The notes below the pieces were generated by a model, which was given only the letters and a program-made list of their open reading frames with translations, did no database searches and had not been told where the DNA came from. Below, one piece after another: positions 1 through 11,859 of a stretch of DNA of 64,000 nucleotides (positions are counted from its first letter, which is position 1; the number at the start of each line of letters is the position of its first letter). The DNA comes from Mesorhabditis belari (lineage: Eukaryota > Nematoda > Chromadorea > Rhabditida > Rhabditidae): assembly GCA_958450365.1 (NCBI GenBank), contig CAUEEP010000760.1, positions 569,462 through 633,461 of the forward strand, read 5' to 3'. Made by a program: the position numbers and the translations under genes.

Positions 1-1724
1 AAGCTTGAGAGCTTTGGGAAGCAGAGCTTTGGGAAGCTTAGAGCTTTGAGGAAGCCAGAAGCTTTGAGGAAGCTTCAGAGCTTTGAGAAGCTCAGAGCTT
101 TGGAGCAGCTTAGCTTGAGAGCTTAGAGCCTTGGAAGCTTAGAGCTTTGAGAAAGCCTAGGAAGCTCTGGAGCAGCTTCAGAGCTTTGAGGAGCTTCAGA
201 GCCCTGAGAAGCTTAGAGCTTTGGAGAGCTTAGAGCTTTTGGAAGCTTCAGAGCTTTGAGAAGCTTCAGGAGCTGAGCAGCTTAGAGCCTGAAGCTTAGG
301 AAGCTTTTGAGAAGCTTCAGAGCTTTGGAGAAGCTTGGAGGCTTTGAGAAGCTTAGAAGCTTTGGAAGCTTAGAGCTTTGAGAAGCTTAGAGCTTTGGAG
401 CAGCTTAGAGCTTCTGAGAGCTTAGAGCTTTGGAGCAAGCTTAGAAGCTTTGAGAAGCTTAGAGCTTTTGGAGAAGCTTAGAAGCTTTGAGAAGCAGAGC
501 TTTGAGAAGCTTAGAAGCTGGGAAGCTTAGAGCTTTGAGAAGCTCAGAGCTTTGAGGAAGCTTCAGAGCTTTGGGAAGCTTAGAGCTTTGAGAAGCTTAG
601 AGCTTCTGGAGCAGCTTCAGGCTTTGAAGCTTAGGAGCTGGAAGCTTTGAAAGCCTTGAGGAAGCTTAGAAGCTTTGGGAAGCTTCAGAGCTTTGAGAAG
701 CTTAGAAGCTTTGGAGAAGCTTAGGAGCTTCTGGAAGCCAGGAAGCTTTGGGAGCAGCTTAGAGCTTTGAGAAGCTTCAGAGCTTTGAGAAGCTTAGGAA
801 GCTTTGAGGAAGCCAGAGCTGAGAGCCAGAGCTTTGAGAGCTTAGAAGCTTTGAGGAAGCCAGAGCTTTGAGGAAGCTAGAGCTTGAGAAGCTTAGGCCC
901 TTGGAGAAGCTTAAGAGCTTTGAGGAGCTTAGAGCTTTGGGAAGCTTAGGCTTCTGAAGCTTACAGCTTTGAGAGCTTAGAGCTTCTGGGAAGCTAAAGC
1001 TTTGAGAAGCTTAGGCTTTGAGGAAGCTTAGAAGCTTTGAGAAGCTCAGAGCTTTGAGGAAGCCTCAGAGCTTTGGGAAGCCAGAAGCTTTGGGAAGCTT
1101 AGAGGCTTGAGAAGCTCAGAAGCTTCTGGAGAAGCTTCAGGGCTTTGAGAGCTTAAGGCTTCTGGGAAGCTTAGAGCTTTGGAGAGCTCAGAGCTTCTGA
1201 GGAAGCTTAGAGCTTCTGAGAGCTTAGAGCTTTGAGAAGCTCAGAGCCTGAGAAGCTTAGAGCTTTGAGGAAGCTTCAGAGCCTGAGGCTTAGAGCTTTG
1301 GGAAGCTTAGAGCTTTGAGAAGCTCGAGCTTTGAGGAGCTTCAGAGCTTTGAGAAGCTTCAGAGCTCTGAGAGCTAGGCAGAGCTTTGAGAAGCTTAGCT
1401 TTGGGAAGCTTAGAGCTTTGAGAGCTTAGAAGCTTTGGAGAAGCAGAGCTTTGGGAAGCCTGAGAGCTTCTGAGGAAGCCCAGAGCTGAGAAGCTGAGAA
1501 GCTTTGAGAAGCTTAGAAGCTTTGAGAAGCTTAGAAGCTTTGAGAAGCTTAGAAGCTTTGAGAAGCTTAGAAGCTTTGAGAAGCTTAGAAGCTTTGAGAA
1601 GCTTAGAAGCTTTGAGAAGCTGAGAAGCTTTGAGAAGCTTAGAAGCTTTGAGAAGCTTAGAAGCTTTGAGAAGCTTAGAAGCTTTGAGAAGCTTAGAAGC
1701 TTTGAGAAGCTTAGAAGCTTTGAG
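1..1724. repeat. 18-bp satellite array (AAGCTT/CTTTGAG unit)
   Basis: Tandem 18-bp units that read GAAGCTTTGAGAAGCTTA when regular. The last ~230 bases (about 1495-1724) are perfect copies. The first ~1480 bases carry the same motif with many 1-4 base gains and losses. Both strands stay partly open because 18 is a multiple of three, but I see no real gene. The array continues off the left edge and would lie in an intron or the 3' flank of LGIC-Z. Confidence 0.95.
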
Positions 1725-1933
1725 TTCCCCGAGCCCCCTCCCAGGGGGAGGGCGCTGCTCGACGTTCAGCCACCACCGCGTGGTGAGCAGTGGGCATCCC
1801 CTGAAAGCAGGGGATGGCTAAGAGCTGGACTAGATAGGAGGCTTTAAGTAATAGGTAGAGTAAGTAGAGTAGGTAGCATCGTGTATTGCGGGGGTAAAAC
1901 CCATAAGAGCCTTGATCATTAATAAAACCTTAC
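1725..1933. other. GC-rich hairpin cluster and spacer after the satellite
   Basis: Directly after the satellite there are three small inverted repeats in a GC-rich block: CTCCC/GGGAG around 1738-1750, CACCAC-CGC-GTGGTG at about 1771-1785, and CATCCCCTG-AAAG-CAGGGGATG at 1795-1816. The rest up to LGIC-Z shows no gene. Confidence 0.6.
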
Positions 1934-3037
1934 CATTCGAAATTGAATCGCTCCACTGATTAGTTGACTTTGAGCATCCTAAAATGAAAAGTGAAAGCAT
2001 TTATTTGAAAATACCAATCCGAAGATTTGTAGATACTCGAGCTCAAAATGAACGGCTAACGGGGGTGGAGCGTTTTCATCTAAACGGGTAGCGGTAAAAT
2101 CTGATCTGAGCAAGTTTGGATCTGAGCTGAATGATGTCGAATCTGATCTGAATCAATTCGAATCTGATCTGAATAAATTCAGTACGATTGCCAGATCATA
2201 ACATTCATAAAGAATAAGCCTGGATAGATCCAAGCCTGGATAGATCCAAGCCTGGATAGATCCAAGCCTGTATAGATCCAAGCCTGTATAGATCCAAGCC
2301 TATAGATCCAAGCCGTATAGACCAAGCCGATAGACCAAGCCGCAAGACCAAGCCTGTATAGATCCAAGCCGCAAGACAAGCCGCATAGATCCAAGCCGGA
2401 TAGATCAAGCCTGGGACCAAGCCTGGATAGACAAGCCTGTATAGATCAAGCCTGTATAGATCCAAGCCGCATAGATCCAAGCCGTATAGATCAAGCCGAT
2501 AGACAAGCCCATGATCCAAGCCGGTGATCCAAGCCTGGATAGATCCAAGCCTGGATAGATCCAAGCCTGGATAGATCCAAGCCTGGATAGATCCAAGCCT
2601 GGATAGATCCAAGCCTGTATAGATCCAAGCCTGTATAGATCCAAGCCTGGATAGATCCAAGCCTGCATAGATCCAAGCCTGCATAGATCCAAGACAAGAA
2701 TCCGGTAGTTTTAAAAATTGATTTAGAAACGTTTTGTCTAATACTTATCTTCGGCAAGTACAGCAATTTGTCTTTCCTACTTTCCTACTTTACTTTACTT
2801 TTCCAGTAACCAACCTGTCTCGTTTCTAGTTGCCCCATAAACAGGAGATAAATATTTATTGTAATTTCTCTTTGTGAAAAGCTCCTCATAAAGATCAGAC
2901 GCTTGCTGGATATGGTTTTGATATCGTTCTAAAGATTTGATTTAAATTTTTCAATCCTTTCTAATAAAAATCAGTTTACCAGACTGATAGAAACTCGTTG
3001 AATTGCTCTGTTGCGAGCTAGTAAACCTCAAAAACAT
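1934..3037 (-). CDS. LGIC-Z: Cys-loop ligand-gated ion channel, N-terminal exons only (runs off left edge)
   Basis: Predicted extracellular N-terminus of a pentameric Cys-loop receptor. Three exons match the paralogues exactly in position and phase: 2928-2815 (LYEELFTKRNYNKYLSPVYG), 2079-2015 (HFELEYLQIFGL) and 1978-1934 (DAQSQLISGAIQFRM), each with GT/AG borders. The 16-bp array at 2218-2695 sits in the intron between the first two. A possible first exon at 3037-2980 has an ATG, the right phase and a GTAAAC donor, but its peptide has no hydrophobic signal core, so that start is doubtful. The W-D-RL exon and everything after it would lie beyond position 1. Family membership is sure; whether the gene is functional cannot be judged here. 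Confidence 0.8.
2218..2695. repeat. 16-bp minisatellite (AGCCTGGATAGATCCA)
   Basis: About 30 units. The outer parts (2218-2290 and about 2530-2695) are regular; the centre has many short deletions. Located in an intron of LGIC-Z. Overlapping open frames on the minus strand come from the repeat and are not genes. Confidence 0.95.
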
Positions 3038-3322
3038 AAATAACAATATAAAATTAAAAAACATAGTACAAGAATTCAAATAATTGAACTAAAGCCATTT
3101 GATGGCGTAAGTAAACATGGAAATATGAGTGGAGGAAAAGTTTTTGACAATCATTGACCTCAGCTGAGACTCTTGAGAGCTGAAAAAAGTCGAAAAGGTA
3201 AATAAGGGTCGATGATGTAGGCGGAAAGGAGTACGGTAAAAAGAATCAAAAAAAAAATAGGTGGAGAAGGTACGTAAATTTTTCTCTTAATTCATTCATT
3301 CATCGTTCTCCTGAATCGTATA

Positions 3323-3871
3323 CAGGGTGCCTCATAATTATTGCAACAAGATACTCAAGGCATTACACACCAAGAAGTTTCACTGGAAGAAGATTTTTAA
3401 ACAGAAATAGCTTTATTTAACAGTAACAAATAAGGAAACAAGATATCATTCGATATGACCGCTTTTTGCCTTCATAACAGCCCTTAATCGGTTCGGATAT
3501 GCCTCCACTGCGGCCCGAATGTCATCTTGAGGAGTCGCCTTCCATCCTTTGGTCAAATCATCCTTTGTGTTTTCGAGAGCAGACATTAGCCTCTAAGATT
3601 GCCCAAATGGAAAAGTCCATCACATTGAGATCCGGTGAGTTTGGAGGCCATGTATCCTTGGTGATCACTGAGGGAAAGTTGGCCACACACCAGTCCTGGA
3701 CCGTCTTCTTCGTGTGAGCGGGAGCTCCATCTTGCATGAAGGTCCAATTTTGAGTGTTATTGGCTTTACACGCCCATGACATCACATTCTTGACATCACA
3801 TTCTTGACATCACATTCTTGACATCACAAACGGTCTTTGAACTCTTGTTGCAATAATTATGACGCACCCTG
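3323..3871 (-). mobile_element. Non-autonomous maT-like (DD37D) Tc1/mariner element with transposase remnant
   Basis: Terminal inverted repeats starting CAGGGTGC(C/G)TCATAATTA and flanked by TA on both sides bound a 549-bp element. On the minus strand, about 3558-3785 encodes the end of a DDE domain: MQDGAPAHTKK, then SPDLNVMDFSIWAILE. I count 37 residues between the two Asp, the spacing typical of the maT group rather than the 34 of mariner or Tc1. The N-terminal half and first Asp are gone. A 17-bp direct repeat (ACATCACATTCTTG core) occurs three times at 3778-3832. Confidence 0.85.
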
Positions 3872-3878
3872 TACAAGA

Positions 3879-4410
3879 TTAGGCAAAATTACCCGGACAA
3901 CTTTTTAGAAAAGCAGTTGTCGCACGCTTCATTTATTTCAAAATGTCAAGCGTTATATAGAGAATTGTACCCGTTAATCTTGGCTACATTTATTTACTAA
4001 AAACTTTCCAATCGGATTTATGCAACTCATTTAACAAGTCCTTGAATGAGCACTAGTCGATCCCGCTCCAGCGCGTTGCCATTTTTGGCGATTTTCTACT
4101 AAAAAATGTATCTAAAAAGGACTTTGTTCAATTAACATTGTGTGCATTTTGTTTAAAAAATTGTTTCCAACATTTTCATAGCGCTATAACAGCTAATATA
4201 ATGAGATATCGTCAAAAATCGCCTAGGGACGACAGTGCTCATTCAAAAACTTGTTAAATGAGTTGCATGAATCCGATTGGAAAGTTTTTAGTAGATAAAT
4301 GTAGCCAAGATTAAGGGCTCCAATTCTCTATATAACGCTTGAAATTTTGAAATAAATTAAGCATGCGACAACTGCTTTTCTAAAAAGTTGTCCGGGCAAT
4401 TTTGCCCAAC
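3879..4410. repeat. Long-palindrome MITE (about 530 bp)
   Basis: The left arm from GGCAAAATTACCCGGACAAC and the right arm ending GTTGTCCGGGCAATTTTGCC are inverted copies over roughly 180 bases each. They match through TTGGCTACATTTATT and the CAACTCATTTAACAAG block. No coding sequence. It lies in the gap between LGIC-Z and LGIC-A, just 8 bp from the neighbouring maT-like element. Confidence 0.8.
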
Positions 4411-4429
4411 CCTTTACTGTTCACTAATA

Positions 4430-4959
4430 TTGGGTTGGTGAATTGAAAACTGCCGGCTATTGTCATATGTCACAGTTTGAGCACTTTCTTCCAAAGAAAC
4501 CCATTTTGATGTCAATGGAAAAGTTGTAGAGAATCAAAAATTAGGCTTATAGCCAAATTTTCAGAACGATTCAAAAACTGGTATTCAAGAAATGCCAAAT
4601 CAACGAATTTTCACAAAACTGGCATTTTAAGCGAAACTACTAAGTGTATCTTTTTGGAAATTTGGCTATAAGCCTAATTTTTGATTCTCTACAACTTTTC
4701 TATTGACAACAAAATGGATTTCTTTTGAAGAAAGTGCTCAAACTGGGAGTCCAGTCCTCCATTCTCAAAGTCCGGTCCTCCATTTTTGAGTCTCACACTT
4801 GTCTCACACAGAAACCAAAACCCTACTACGAAAGAGGAATCCGCAAATTGCCTGTAAAATGGGCAGAAGTCGTCAATAATAATGGAAATTATTTGGAATC
4901 AATTGATGGTTTTATGTTGAATAAATTTTAGTTCGGCAGTTTTCAATTCACCAACCCAA
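4430..4959 (+). mobile_element. Non-autonomous mariner copy with internal foldback
   Basis: TIRs TTGGGTTGGTGAATTGAAAA at the left and the inverse at the right, flanked by TA. The interior contains a ~265-bp foldback (about 4478-4740, arms starting CAGTTTGAGCACTTTCTTC). After it comes the transposase C-terminal tail only (YYERGIRKLPVKWAEVVNNN at about 4825-4885). It is the same composite as the copies at 40077 and 54998. The 51820 relative has a transposase and no foldback. Confidence 0.85.
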
Positions 4960-5158
4960 TAGAATAGAATAGAATAGAGAATAGAATTTGCAGAACTTCT
5001 GATAACCACACAACTATTGTTCATAGATAATGTTCAAAAGTTGAAATGAATTCAAAGACGTATACACTTATTCAACATGAATAATGTGACACAAAAAAGT
5101 GCCCTAATACCCCTAAAGATGTTGCAAAGCAAAACGAGAGAAAGAACCAAATTTTCTG

Positions 5159-5234
5159 GCCGCTAGGGACGAGCCCGTGACTTCTCGACTAACTGACTTA
5201 AGATACAGGACCCTTAGCCAGTCGGCCATGCGGC
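5159..5234 (-). pseudogene. tRNA-like pseudogene (Leu/Ser-type A and B boxes)
   Basis: On the minus strand, GCCGC..GCGGC ends pair as an acceptor stem. TGGCCGACTGG fits an A box and GGGCTCGTCCC a B box. The T loop is two bases short and the anticodon stem does not close, so I read it as a decayed tRNA or tRNA-derived repeat in the gap 3' of LGIC-A. Confidence 0.4.
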
Positions 5235-5359
5235 AATCTGAACGCTTTACGAATTTGCCTGTCATCCTTGCGCCGGGGCCGGCGCTAATCTTCTTTGTAT
5301 TATTCCAGTCGAGATCAAATTGATCAAAATTTTATTAAACGGTAAAGTTCTTTCCAATC

Positions 5360-8300
5360 TTAGTCCCAATGCGATAGAAAAACGATGAAACCAATACAAT
5401 TAAGTGCTTGGAGAATCGCTTGTAGGAGGATATGATTTTGAAATAGTTTCTCCTTGAGTGCTTTGAGCTGTCGTTCTCTAAATCTTTCAGTTTCCATAAT
5501 TAAAGCTTTTTGCTACCTCGTTGAAAGGGAATTCTCAGCTTCAAGTAATTTCTTCATTTCTAGTGCCGATTTCTTGCATGGATCTTTTTTTGAAATCACC
5601 ATTATCAAGAGACAAGCAATGGCAATGATTCCGACAGAGCAAACCACATATATTCCTGAAAATGGCTGGCGATTTATCTAGATTTATCAAATATTATCGT
5701 AAAACAAATTTTTAACTAAAACCTGATGAGATGGCTTTTGAAATAATCTAGTTGAACTCGAACAAAGTTAGCCTGATCAAATTTCAGAGTTGAAATCAAG
5801 ACTTTAGAGTAACCAATGGGTAAAAAAGCATTACTTAATTTAAACCTTGGTAAGTGCAGAGATTATAGTCAAACCTTAATAACAAAAACCTCAATAGCAA
5901 AGAAACCTCGTTAACAAACAGACTTTTCCGTATCCCGGCGAGTAAAATTAGTATAATTTTAGCCCCGATAACAAACCTTACGTCTTTCCACATTGGCTAA
6001 GTAGATAAATTCTAAAATGCGCCCCAAAGCGTAGTTATTCAGTCTATTCGGTACCTTTTAGGAATAAACGTATAAAATGATTCGTTTTCTGTCATTATTC
6101 ACCCATTTTGGGGATGGGACAAATGCGACCATTTTTTGCGCACCCGGACATTTGCGCACCTTTTTTTCCGCACCTTGCCCATTAGGGCACCTTTTTTCGC
6201 GTTTTAAAAAAGCTCTAAAAAGCTAATATTAACCAATTTCTATTCCAAATGTTGTTTTTCTAGGTAATTTGAGGGTGTCGAATTCAAATTTTGACATAAC
6301 AGAGCGTGTGGAACCAATTTGAAAGACAAAACGGCTAGATCAAATTACAGAAAATTGTCGATTTTTCTCTTTGTATAACTCCGTCCGTTTGTTTCCACAA
6401 GCTCTGATATGTCAAAATTTCGATTCTACGCCCTAAAATTACCTAGAAAAACAACTTTTGGAATAGAAATTGGTTAATATTAGCCTTTTAGAGCTTTTTA
6501 AAACGCGAAAAAAGGTGCGCTAATGGGCAAGGTGCGGAAAAAAAGGTGCGCAAATGTCCAGGCGCGCAAAAAAAGGTCGCATTTGTCCCACTCCCCCCCA
6601 TTTTCATCATTTGCACTTCTTTCATTCATTTCTCATTACAATTTTAGGACTTTTTTTACAAGGAGGATCGAAAAAGCGGATAGGCCGTCTTTTATACAAG
6701 ACTTTTACCCACTACGCCACCAGCAAACTTGTTTTCCAAAGTGAAACCTTATAGAGGTAGCTCGAAATTCGTCACGATGAAAAGAATACGATCGGCTTCA
6801 ACCGATGAAGAAGACAATCAGGTTGAGCCGGAAGTGACACGAAAAGAAGCTTATTGAGGCCTTCACGACTTTTCAACGCTTTTTGCTCAATGATATAACG
6901 ATAACGAATGGCGATTAATGCGTGCCACAAGCTCGAGGAATTTTTCCACGAGCAATCAATCAATCAATCAAACAAACAAACAAAACGAACTAAGATTTCT
7001 CAATTTTTTTAGTTAGTTTGCTGTCGATTTTATGATGAGGTTGCTTTAGATGTTGTTTTTTTGAAACAAATTAATCTTATGCGTGTAAATGAAAACATCG
7101 CTAGTACAAAAAAAGCACAGTTTTCTACATTTTTTAGTTTTTAGAGCATTTCTTAGCATTTAAAAGGCAAAACCTCGATAATCCTCGATAATAAAAAGGT
7201 TTTTACGAAATTCTATGAGTTTTTGATTATTAAGGTTTGACGGTATATTACCAGTCCTTTTTCAAACAAGAAACTACGCGACGTTGATTTAAATCTTCAA
7301 CTCACCAAGTAAAGGAAACACGGCCGTTTTTGGAATCGAATTCGAAAGCATTTCCAGCAGTACCGTCATTGAGACCAAACTTGTCAGTCCGATGCCAAGC
7401 TGGAAAGGAAATTGGTTGATTTTTCTTGAAAAGTTGATTATTATTGGTTTACAAGCCGATTCCAAGAAAGAAAACCGGGGAAACCTTGTTTTACCCACCT
7501 TTTCCAACTGTTCCGACTCAAAATTCTTTGTCCAGAACATGCCGATAATTGCCAGAAAAGTGATGATGAAACAAGGCAAAGCGATCACATACACATAGTA
7601 GTTTGGAACCCGTTTCATCTCAACTACTAATTCCATCTGAAATATTGCAAATATGGAAAAATGGAGAACAATCACAATTTGTTGCCTTCCAAAGGGATAA
7701 GATCGTTGCCCAATTTGCTTCACTTGCCATTCTCCATTGCCCTGAATCGTTTATGATTTAGAAAATCCGAAATGCTTAACCGATTCATTTAGTAAACGAT
7801 TGACTGTGTTTGGATTGACGAAACCATTCGTCACAACAAGGTTGCTAAACGGAGAATTGAAAAAAAAATTCATTTTACAACTTACCTATTGTAAGAGAAG
7901 GACATTATCGGTAAGAAACAGGTTTGCTTGTCAAATGGGAAATTTTTGATCTGAAAGATGAAAGATCTGATAGATTTCTCTGGGTAATTCCTTTGGCTTT
8001 CTTTAACTTCTTTTCATTCTTCTTTCCACCGCTCCTTTCTCTATACCAATCTAAAAAAGGGAAGCACTCTATACCCAATGGATTTGCCAGATCTCAATCT
8101 CTCTGGATCTCAATCCGATCAATTTTTCTGTTTGGTCAGTTCTTGAGACAAAATCTTGTAAGAAGCATCGATTTTTTTTTGTAGAAAGCCTGCAGCAAGC
8201 TTGGGTGACAGACCTTGGCAATACCTACTTACAGCCATGTTAACTCCATCCTTTTTCAGTTCGTTTGCCGTTAGCAATTTACAATTTTTGCTCCTGCCTT

Positions 8301-11222
8301 GATCGGGTTTGTAGGAAAAATGTTGAATTTGTCTTCATTCGATAGAAAATTTAATTTCGAGTCGAATAAAAGCAAATTCAACGTTTTTCAAAAAAACCCG
8401 GTTTAGTATGAGCAAAATACGTGAATTGCTAATGGCAAATGGACCGAAAAAGGGGCGGAGTTAACATGGCTAAATTCTAATGATCCCAGAAATTCATATT
8501 TGACAAAGAATAGCGACAGCACCCTTCTACTTCAGCTACAGTAACCTTGAGCCGAAGTTTCATGCCTGTAAGACAGCTAGCAATTGTTTTACTGTAGCTC
8601 ATTGGTAGTGCGTTAGCCCGGTAAGCAAATGGTCGCAAGTTCAAACCCAGACGCCAACCCGAATTTTCTATTCCCTGCCCAGCGCATAAAAGACTTTCAA
8701 TCCAATTCTTCAACCCGTAGACGCGTTCCCAAAACGTCTGGATTTTTGCTATAAAGCTGATGAAGATATTTTTGAAATCTAAGTGTTCTAATAGTTGTTA
8801 TGTATCAAAGAAATATCGTTATCGAAAGATTTTCCACTTTATTTTCGATTATGAGTAATTACAGTCAGGTGCAAAAGTCTATTCACATTCAATTTTCTAA
8901 AAAGTCTCATCAATTTTCTTTAATAAAGTTCATAGCGCTCTTTAAACTATTAATAGTTTTATTTACACAAATATATGAACAATTTATTTACACAATCGTT
9001 ATCGCTATACAACACTTATTTATCGAGAAAAAAAATATAATTGTCAAAACACCCCCGAAAATCGTGGTGCAAAAGTCTTTTCACATTTGCAAAAATTTTT
9101 ATTATTTTCGTTCGCTTCGTATTTACTGGTACCATTTTATTTTTTTTTAGATGCCGGGAGCGTACTTGTCAACTCCGGATAAAGAAAGGATCGTCGAGGC
9201 AAGGAAGGAAGGAATGCCACGACAAGACGTTGCTCGCCTCTTAGGATGTACGCCCAGAACAGTTTCTCTTGTCATGGCAAAAATGAATGCGTCTGGAAAT
9301 GTGCACAGATGTAGGAAAAAGGAACGGCCAAGGATTACAACAAAAAATGAAGACCGATTCCTTACGGGAGCTTTCAAAAAGGATCCGAATTTGACGTTGA
9401 ACGATGGAGTCATTCTTTTCAAATAAACTTCAAACAAGAATATTTCCCGCTGGACCTTGCATCGACGCTTCCTTCAAGCAGCATTGTATACTAGAAGACT
9501 TGCTTTCAAGTCTATGATGACAGTCAAACACAGGAGGCAGCGCCTTCAATTTGCTCGAACCTATTCAAATTGGACAATCGATGATTGGGCCGAGTGATTT
9601 TTCGAAATTAAGCTTTATTTAGTCGCTCCTCCTTTTGCCAAAAGTACTTCTTTAATACGAGTAGGCATTGATGCAATTAATTCGTCAAGAATTCCAGGTC
9701 CAATTGTCCTCCAAATTTTTCTGATGTAAAACCATAGCTCGACTTTAGAATTGCTATTAATAGCTTAAATCGTTTTCCTCGCAATTTTGATTTCAAATAG
9801 GCTCATAAATTCTCGATAACATTTAAATTCGGTGCGAACTTTTGCACGATTTTCGGGGGTGTTTTGACAATTATATATTCTCGATGAATAAGTGTTGTAC
9901 AGCGATAACGTTTGTGTAAATAAATTGTACATATATTTGTGTAACTAAAACTATTAATAGCTTAAAGAGCGCCATGAACTTTATTAAAGAAAATAGATGA
10001 GACTTTTTAGAAAATTGAATGTGAAAAGACTCTTGCACATGATTGTATGATGCACTGTGTACATCGGGATTTTTCTTTTGCTTTGTAGATGGTGTGAAAA
10101 GAAGATATTGGGCTTTAAATTTGTGCTCAGGGGTTTTCGGGCTCCGGGAATCGATTGACGCTATTCTTTTATTCAGTCGATCAATTGGAACTCGGGTTTA
10201 ATTGTTGTTAAACTGATTGCAAGATAGTAATAGTAACCAGACAATGAGCTAGGCAAGATCTGCAAAGCTTGATCTTTTAATACTTGAAAAACAATTGATA
10301 AACCGATTCCTCTTTCTTTATCAAGTCGATCGTTCATTTTTATTAAGTATTTATGGGCTTTGAAGTAAATCTGACCTGTATAATACACGATATCTCCACA
10401 AAGAAGACGCTCATCATCTGCACACTCCCGTTTCTAGACAACTTCAACGCTTTCCCAGCACCTGGCATAATGTCGTCCAAGGATTTTCTAAAAACAAGGA
10501 TTTCCTAAAAACAAGGATATCTTTATCATTTTTCTTCAAACATTTCACCTACACGTTCCCAAATTGATTGTCAGGCATCCAAGCGATATCCGCATTCACA
10601 TATAAATTTTGCATTCCACCAAATTCTTCGGGTTTCCAAGATAATCTTGGATCTAACCAAGTCTAAATTTTCTTTAAAACAACTATTGTGTAAATAAACC
10701 ATTCTCAATTGTACACAGATACTCAACAATTGGCTTTGTGCTTCCTAAACCGTTTTATGCACAAAAAAACTCGATCTCTCACCAAATTGAACAGTTTGAA
10801 GTATTCGAGGTCAAAGTTGACGGAGAGTGGTGGAGACTCTGCTTCTAAATTCTTCTATCATTTACGTAGAACATTCTAAAACTACTGATGGATTATAAAA
10901 AGCTTCCAAAATACAAAATACTTCCAACACTAAGAACCAAATTTATTTCAGAGCATTTTTCATTGCCAAACCTGTTTCATTTCCCAGCTCTTCATAAACC
11001 GGTGACAAATATTTATTGTAACTTCTCTTCGTGAACAACTCATCATACAATTTTGTAGCTAACTCCATATAATTTGTGTATTTTTCTGAAAAGCTTTAAA
11101 ATTTCCTCAAAAAACAATCTTTACTCTTTACCAGATTCATAAAACTCCAAATAGTTTGGTTCAAACCCGGAAACTTTCGAAAACAATAGCAGAAAAAGCA
11201 GAAAAAGCGATCCCAACAACAT
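5360..11222 (-). CDS. LGIC-A: Cys-loop ligand-gated ion channel, 13 exons, one frameshift in TM3
   Basis: Predicted subunit of a pentameric neurotransmitter-gated channel at the plasma membrane. Exons: 11222-11132 (signal peptide, MLLGSLFLLFLLLFSKVSG), 11085-10972, 10844-10783, 10744-10700, 10662-10553 (TWLDPRLSW and IAWMPDN), 10487-10376 (first Cys), 7950-7886 (FPFDKQTC; 13 residues between the Cys), 7844-7781, 7741-7676 (GNGEW), 7636-7499 (TM1), 7399-7306 (TM2), 5654-5517 (TM3), 5477-5360 (TM4, ends FIVFLSHWD). All borders are GT/AG and the phases join. The TM3 exon is 138 nt; B and C have 139. One T is missing in GTGGTTGCTC at about 5640, which breaks the frame; with it the protein would be 405 aa. 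An AATAAA lies at 5336-5331. It is either a recent pseudogene or a consensus error in a T run. Loop B carries Tyr (SFSYN) instead of the usual Trp. Confidence 0.85.
6106..6602. repeat. Long-palindrome MITE, family shared with 42165-42652
   Basis: Inverted arms start GGGACAAATGCGACC at the left and end GGTCGCATTTGTCCC at the right. Poly-T/poly-A runs separate GCGCACCCGGACATTTG-type blocks. Inserted in the TM2-TM3 intron of LGIC-A. No coding capacity; the short open frames across it are incidental. Confidence 0.8.
8591..8662 (+). pseudogene. tRNA-like sequence (possible tRNA-derived SINE head)
   Basis: TAGCTCATTGGTAG fits a tRNA A box and AGTTCAAACCC a B box, about 42 bp apart. Acceptor ends do not pair and the T stem is poor. 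It lies in the large intron of LGIC-A upstream of the Tc1-like element. A functional tRNA is unlikely. Confidence 0.35.
8862..10045 (+). mobile_element. Tc1-like element with ~200-bp TIRs and truncated transposase
   Basis: Terminal repeats starting CAGTCAGGTGCAAAAGTCT (left) and CAATCATGTGCAAGAGTCT (right, inverted) are followed by ~200 bases of inverted similarity, with TA on both sides. The transposase starts at 9151: an HTH region (MPGAYLSTPDKERIVEARKE, then QDVARLLGCTPRTVS) open to 9426. A frame change leads into RWTLHRRFLQAALYTRR and IDDWAEVIF, stopping just at the first catalytic Asp position. The DDE core is deleted, so it is not autonomous. Inserted in an LGIC-A intron. Confidence 0.85.
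9151..9600 (+). pseudogene. Tc1-type transposase, N-terminal part, frameshifted and truncated
   Basis: HTH DNA-binding half of a Tc1-family transposase (91 codons open), then a shifted frame continues the conserved W(T)L(H)RRFLQ linker to about 9600. No DDE triad remains. It belongs to the long-TIR element 8862-10045. Confidence 0.75.
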
Positions 11223-11556
11223 TGACAAGAAAAATTTTCAATTAAAAGATTAGATTGAGCGACATTTTGAAGAGTCAATACGGAAATTTGAGGAAAAAAA
11301 TCATTGTGGTAAAAAGTTTTCCAGTCTGCACCACTTGAACGGCCGGAGGACAAACAAATGAGTGCAAAAAGGCAAAAAAAAAAAAACCTCACCGTACACT
11401 TGAAGGGAAATTGAATCTGATCTTTAGAAGTTTAAACGTTGATTATTGGGTTCAAAGTCGACTGTGTTAAATTCGATTCTGCTCTAAATGAAACTGAGTT
11501 GCAGAAATTCAGTCATCTTTTTAAAATATAGGACGTATGAACTTTAGAATATATAT
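11223..11556. other. 5' flank of LGIC-A
   Basis: AT-rich sequence upstream of the LGIC-A start. A GTG-initiated frame rich in Phe (about 11392-11290) was considered as an alternative signal peptide but does not splice in phase; the ATG at 11222 does. No other gene seen. Confidence 0.5.
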
Positions 11557-11750
11557 TAGGCTGTCCAGAAAGTCCTTTTGTTCCTTTTCGTCTTCCGTTT
11601 CAAATCAACAAATGCACAAATTAAACTACGGTTTGTTTCATTAGAAAGACCACTTATTTTCTGCAAAATAACATTAAAGCTGGATTTAAAAACAGTCTTA
11701 GCCTCAGCGGGCTTATGCCCTGCGGGCCTACAGGGGCGCAAACTATAGCT
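11557..11750. repeat. Dispersed ~190-bp repeat (GGCTGTCCAGAAAGTC family)
   Basis: Shares TTCCTTTTCGTCTTCCGTTT, AATCAACAAATGCA, CGGTTTGTTTCATTAGAAAG and the GGGCTTATG..CTGCAGG-type end with 14896-15095. Shorter relatives are at 30761, 31087 and 41576. Probably the end of an unidentified mariner-like or MITE family. Confidence 0.7.
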
Positions 11751-11859
11751 GGATCAATCCTGGACACCTCTCAAACTATAGAAAAAAGAAATGGAAAAAG
11801 TTTTCGTTTTGAGGAATCGAACCCTCGAGTTAACCCCTTCTGGAGTAAGGGGATTAAGT

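Noticed and set aside
11290..11392. Phe-rich GTG-start frame as signal peptide of LGIC-A
   Set aside because: No ATG, and the ATG at 11222 gives a better signal peptide that splices in phase into the next exon.
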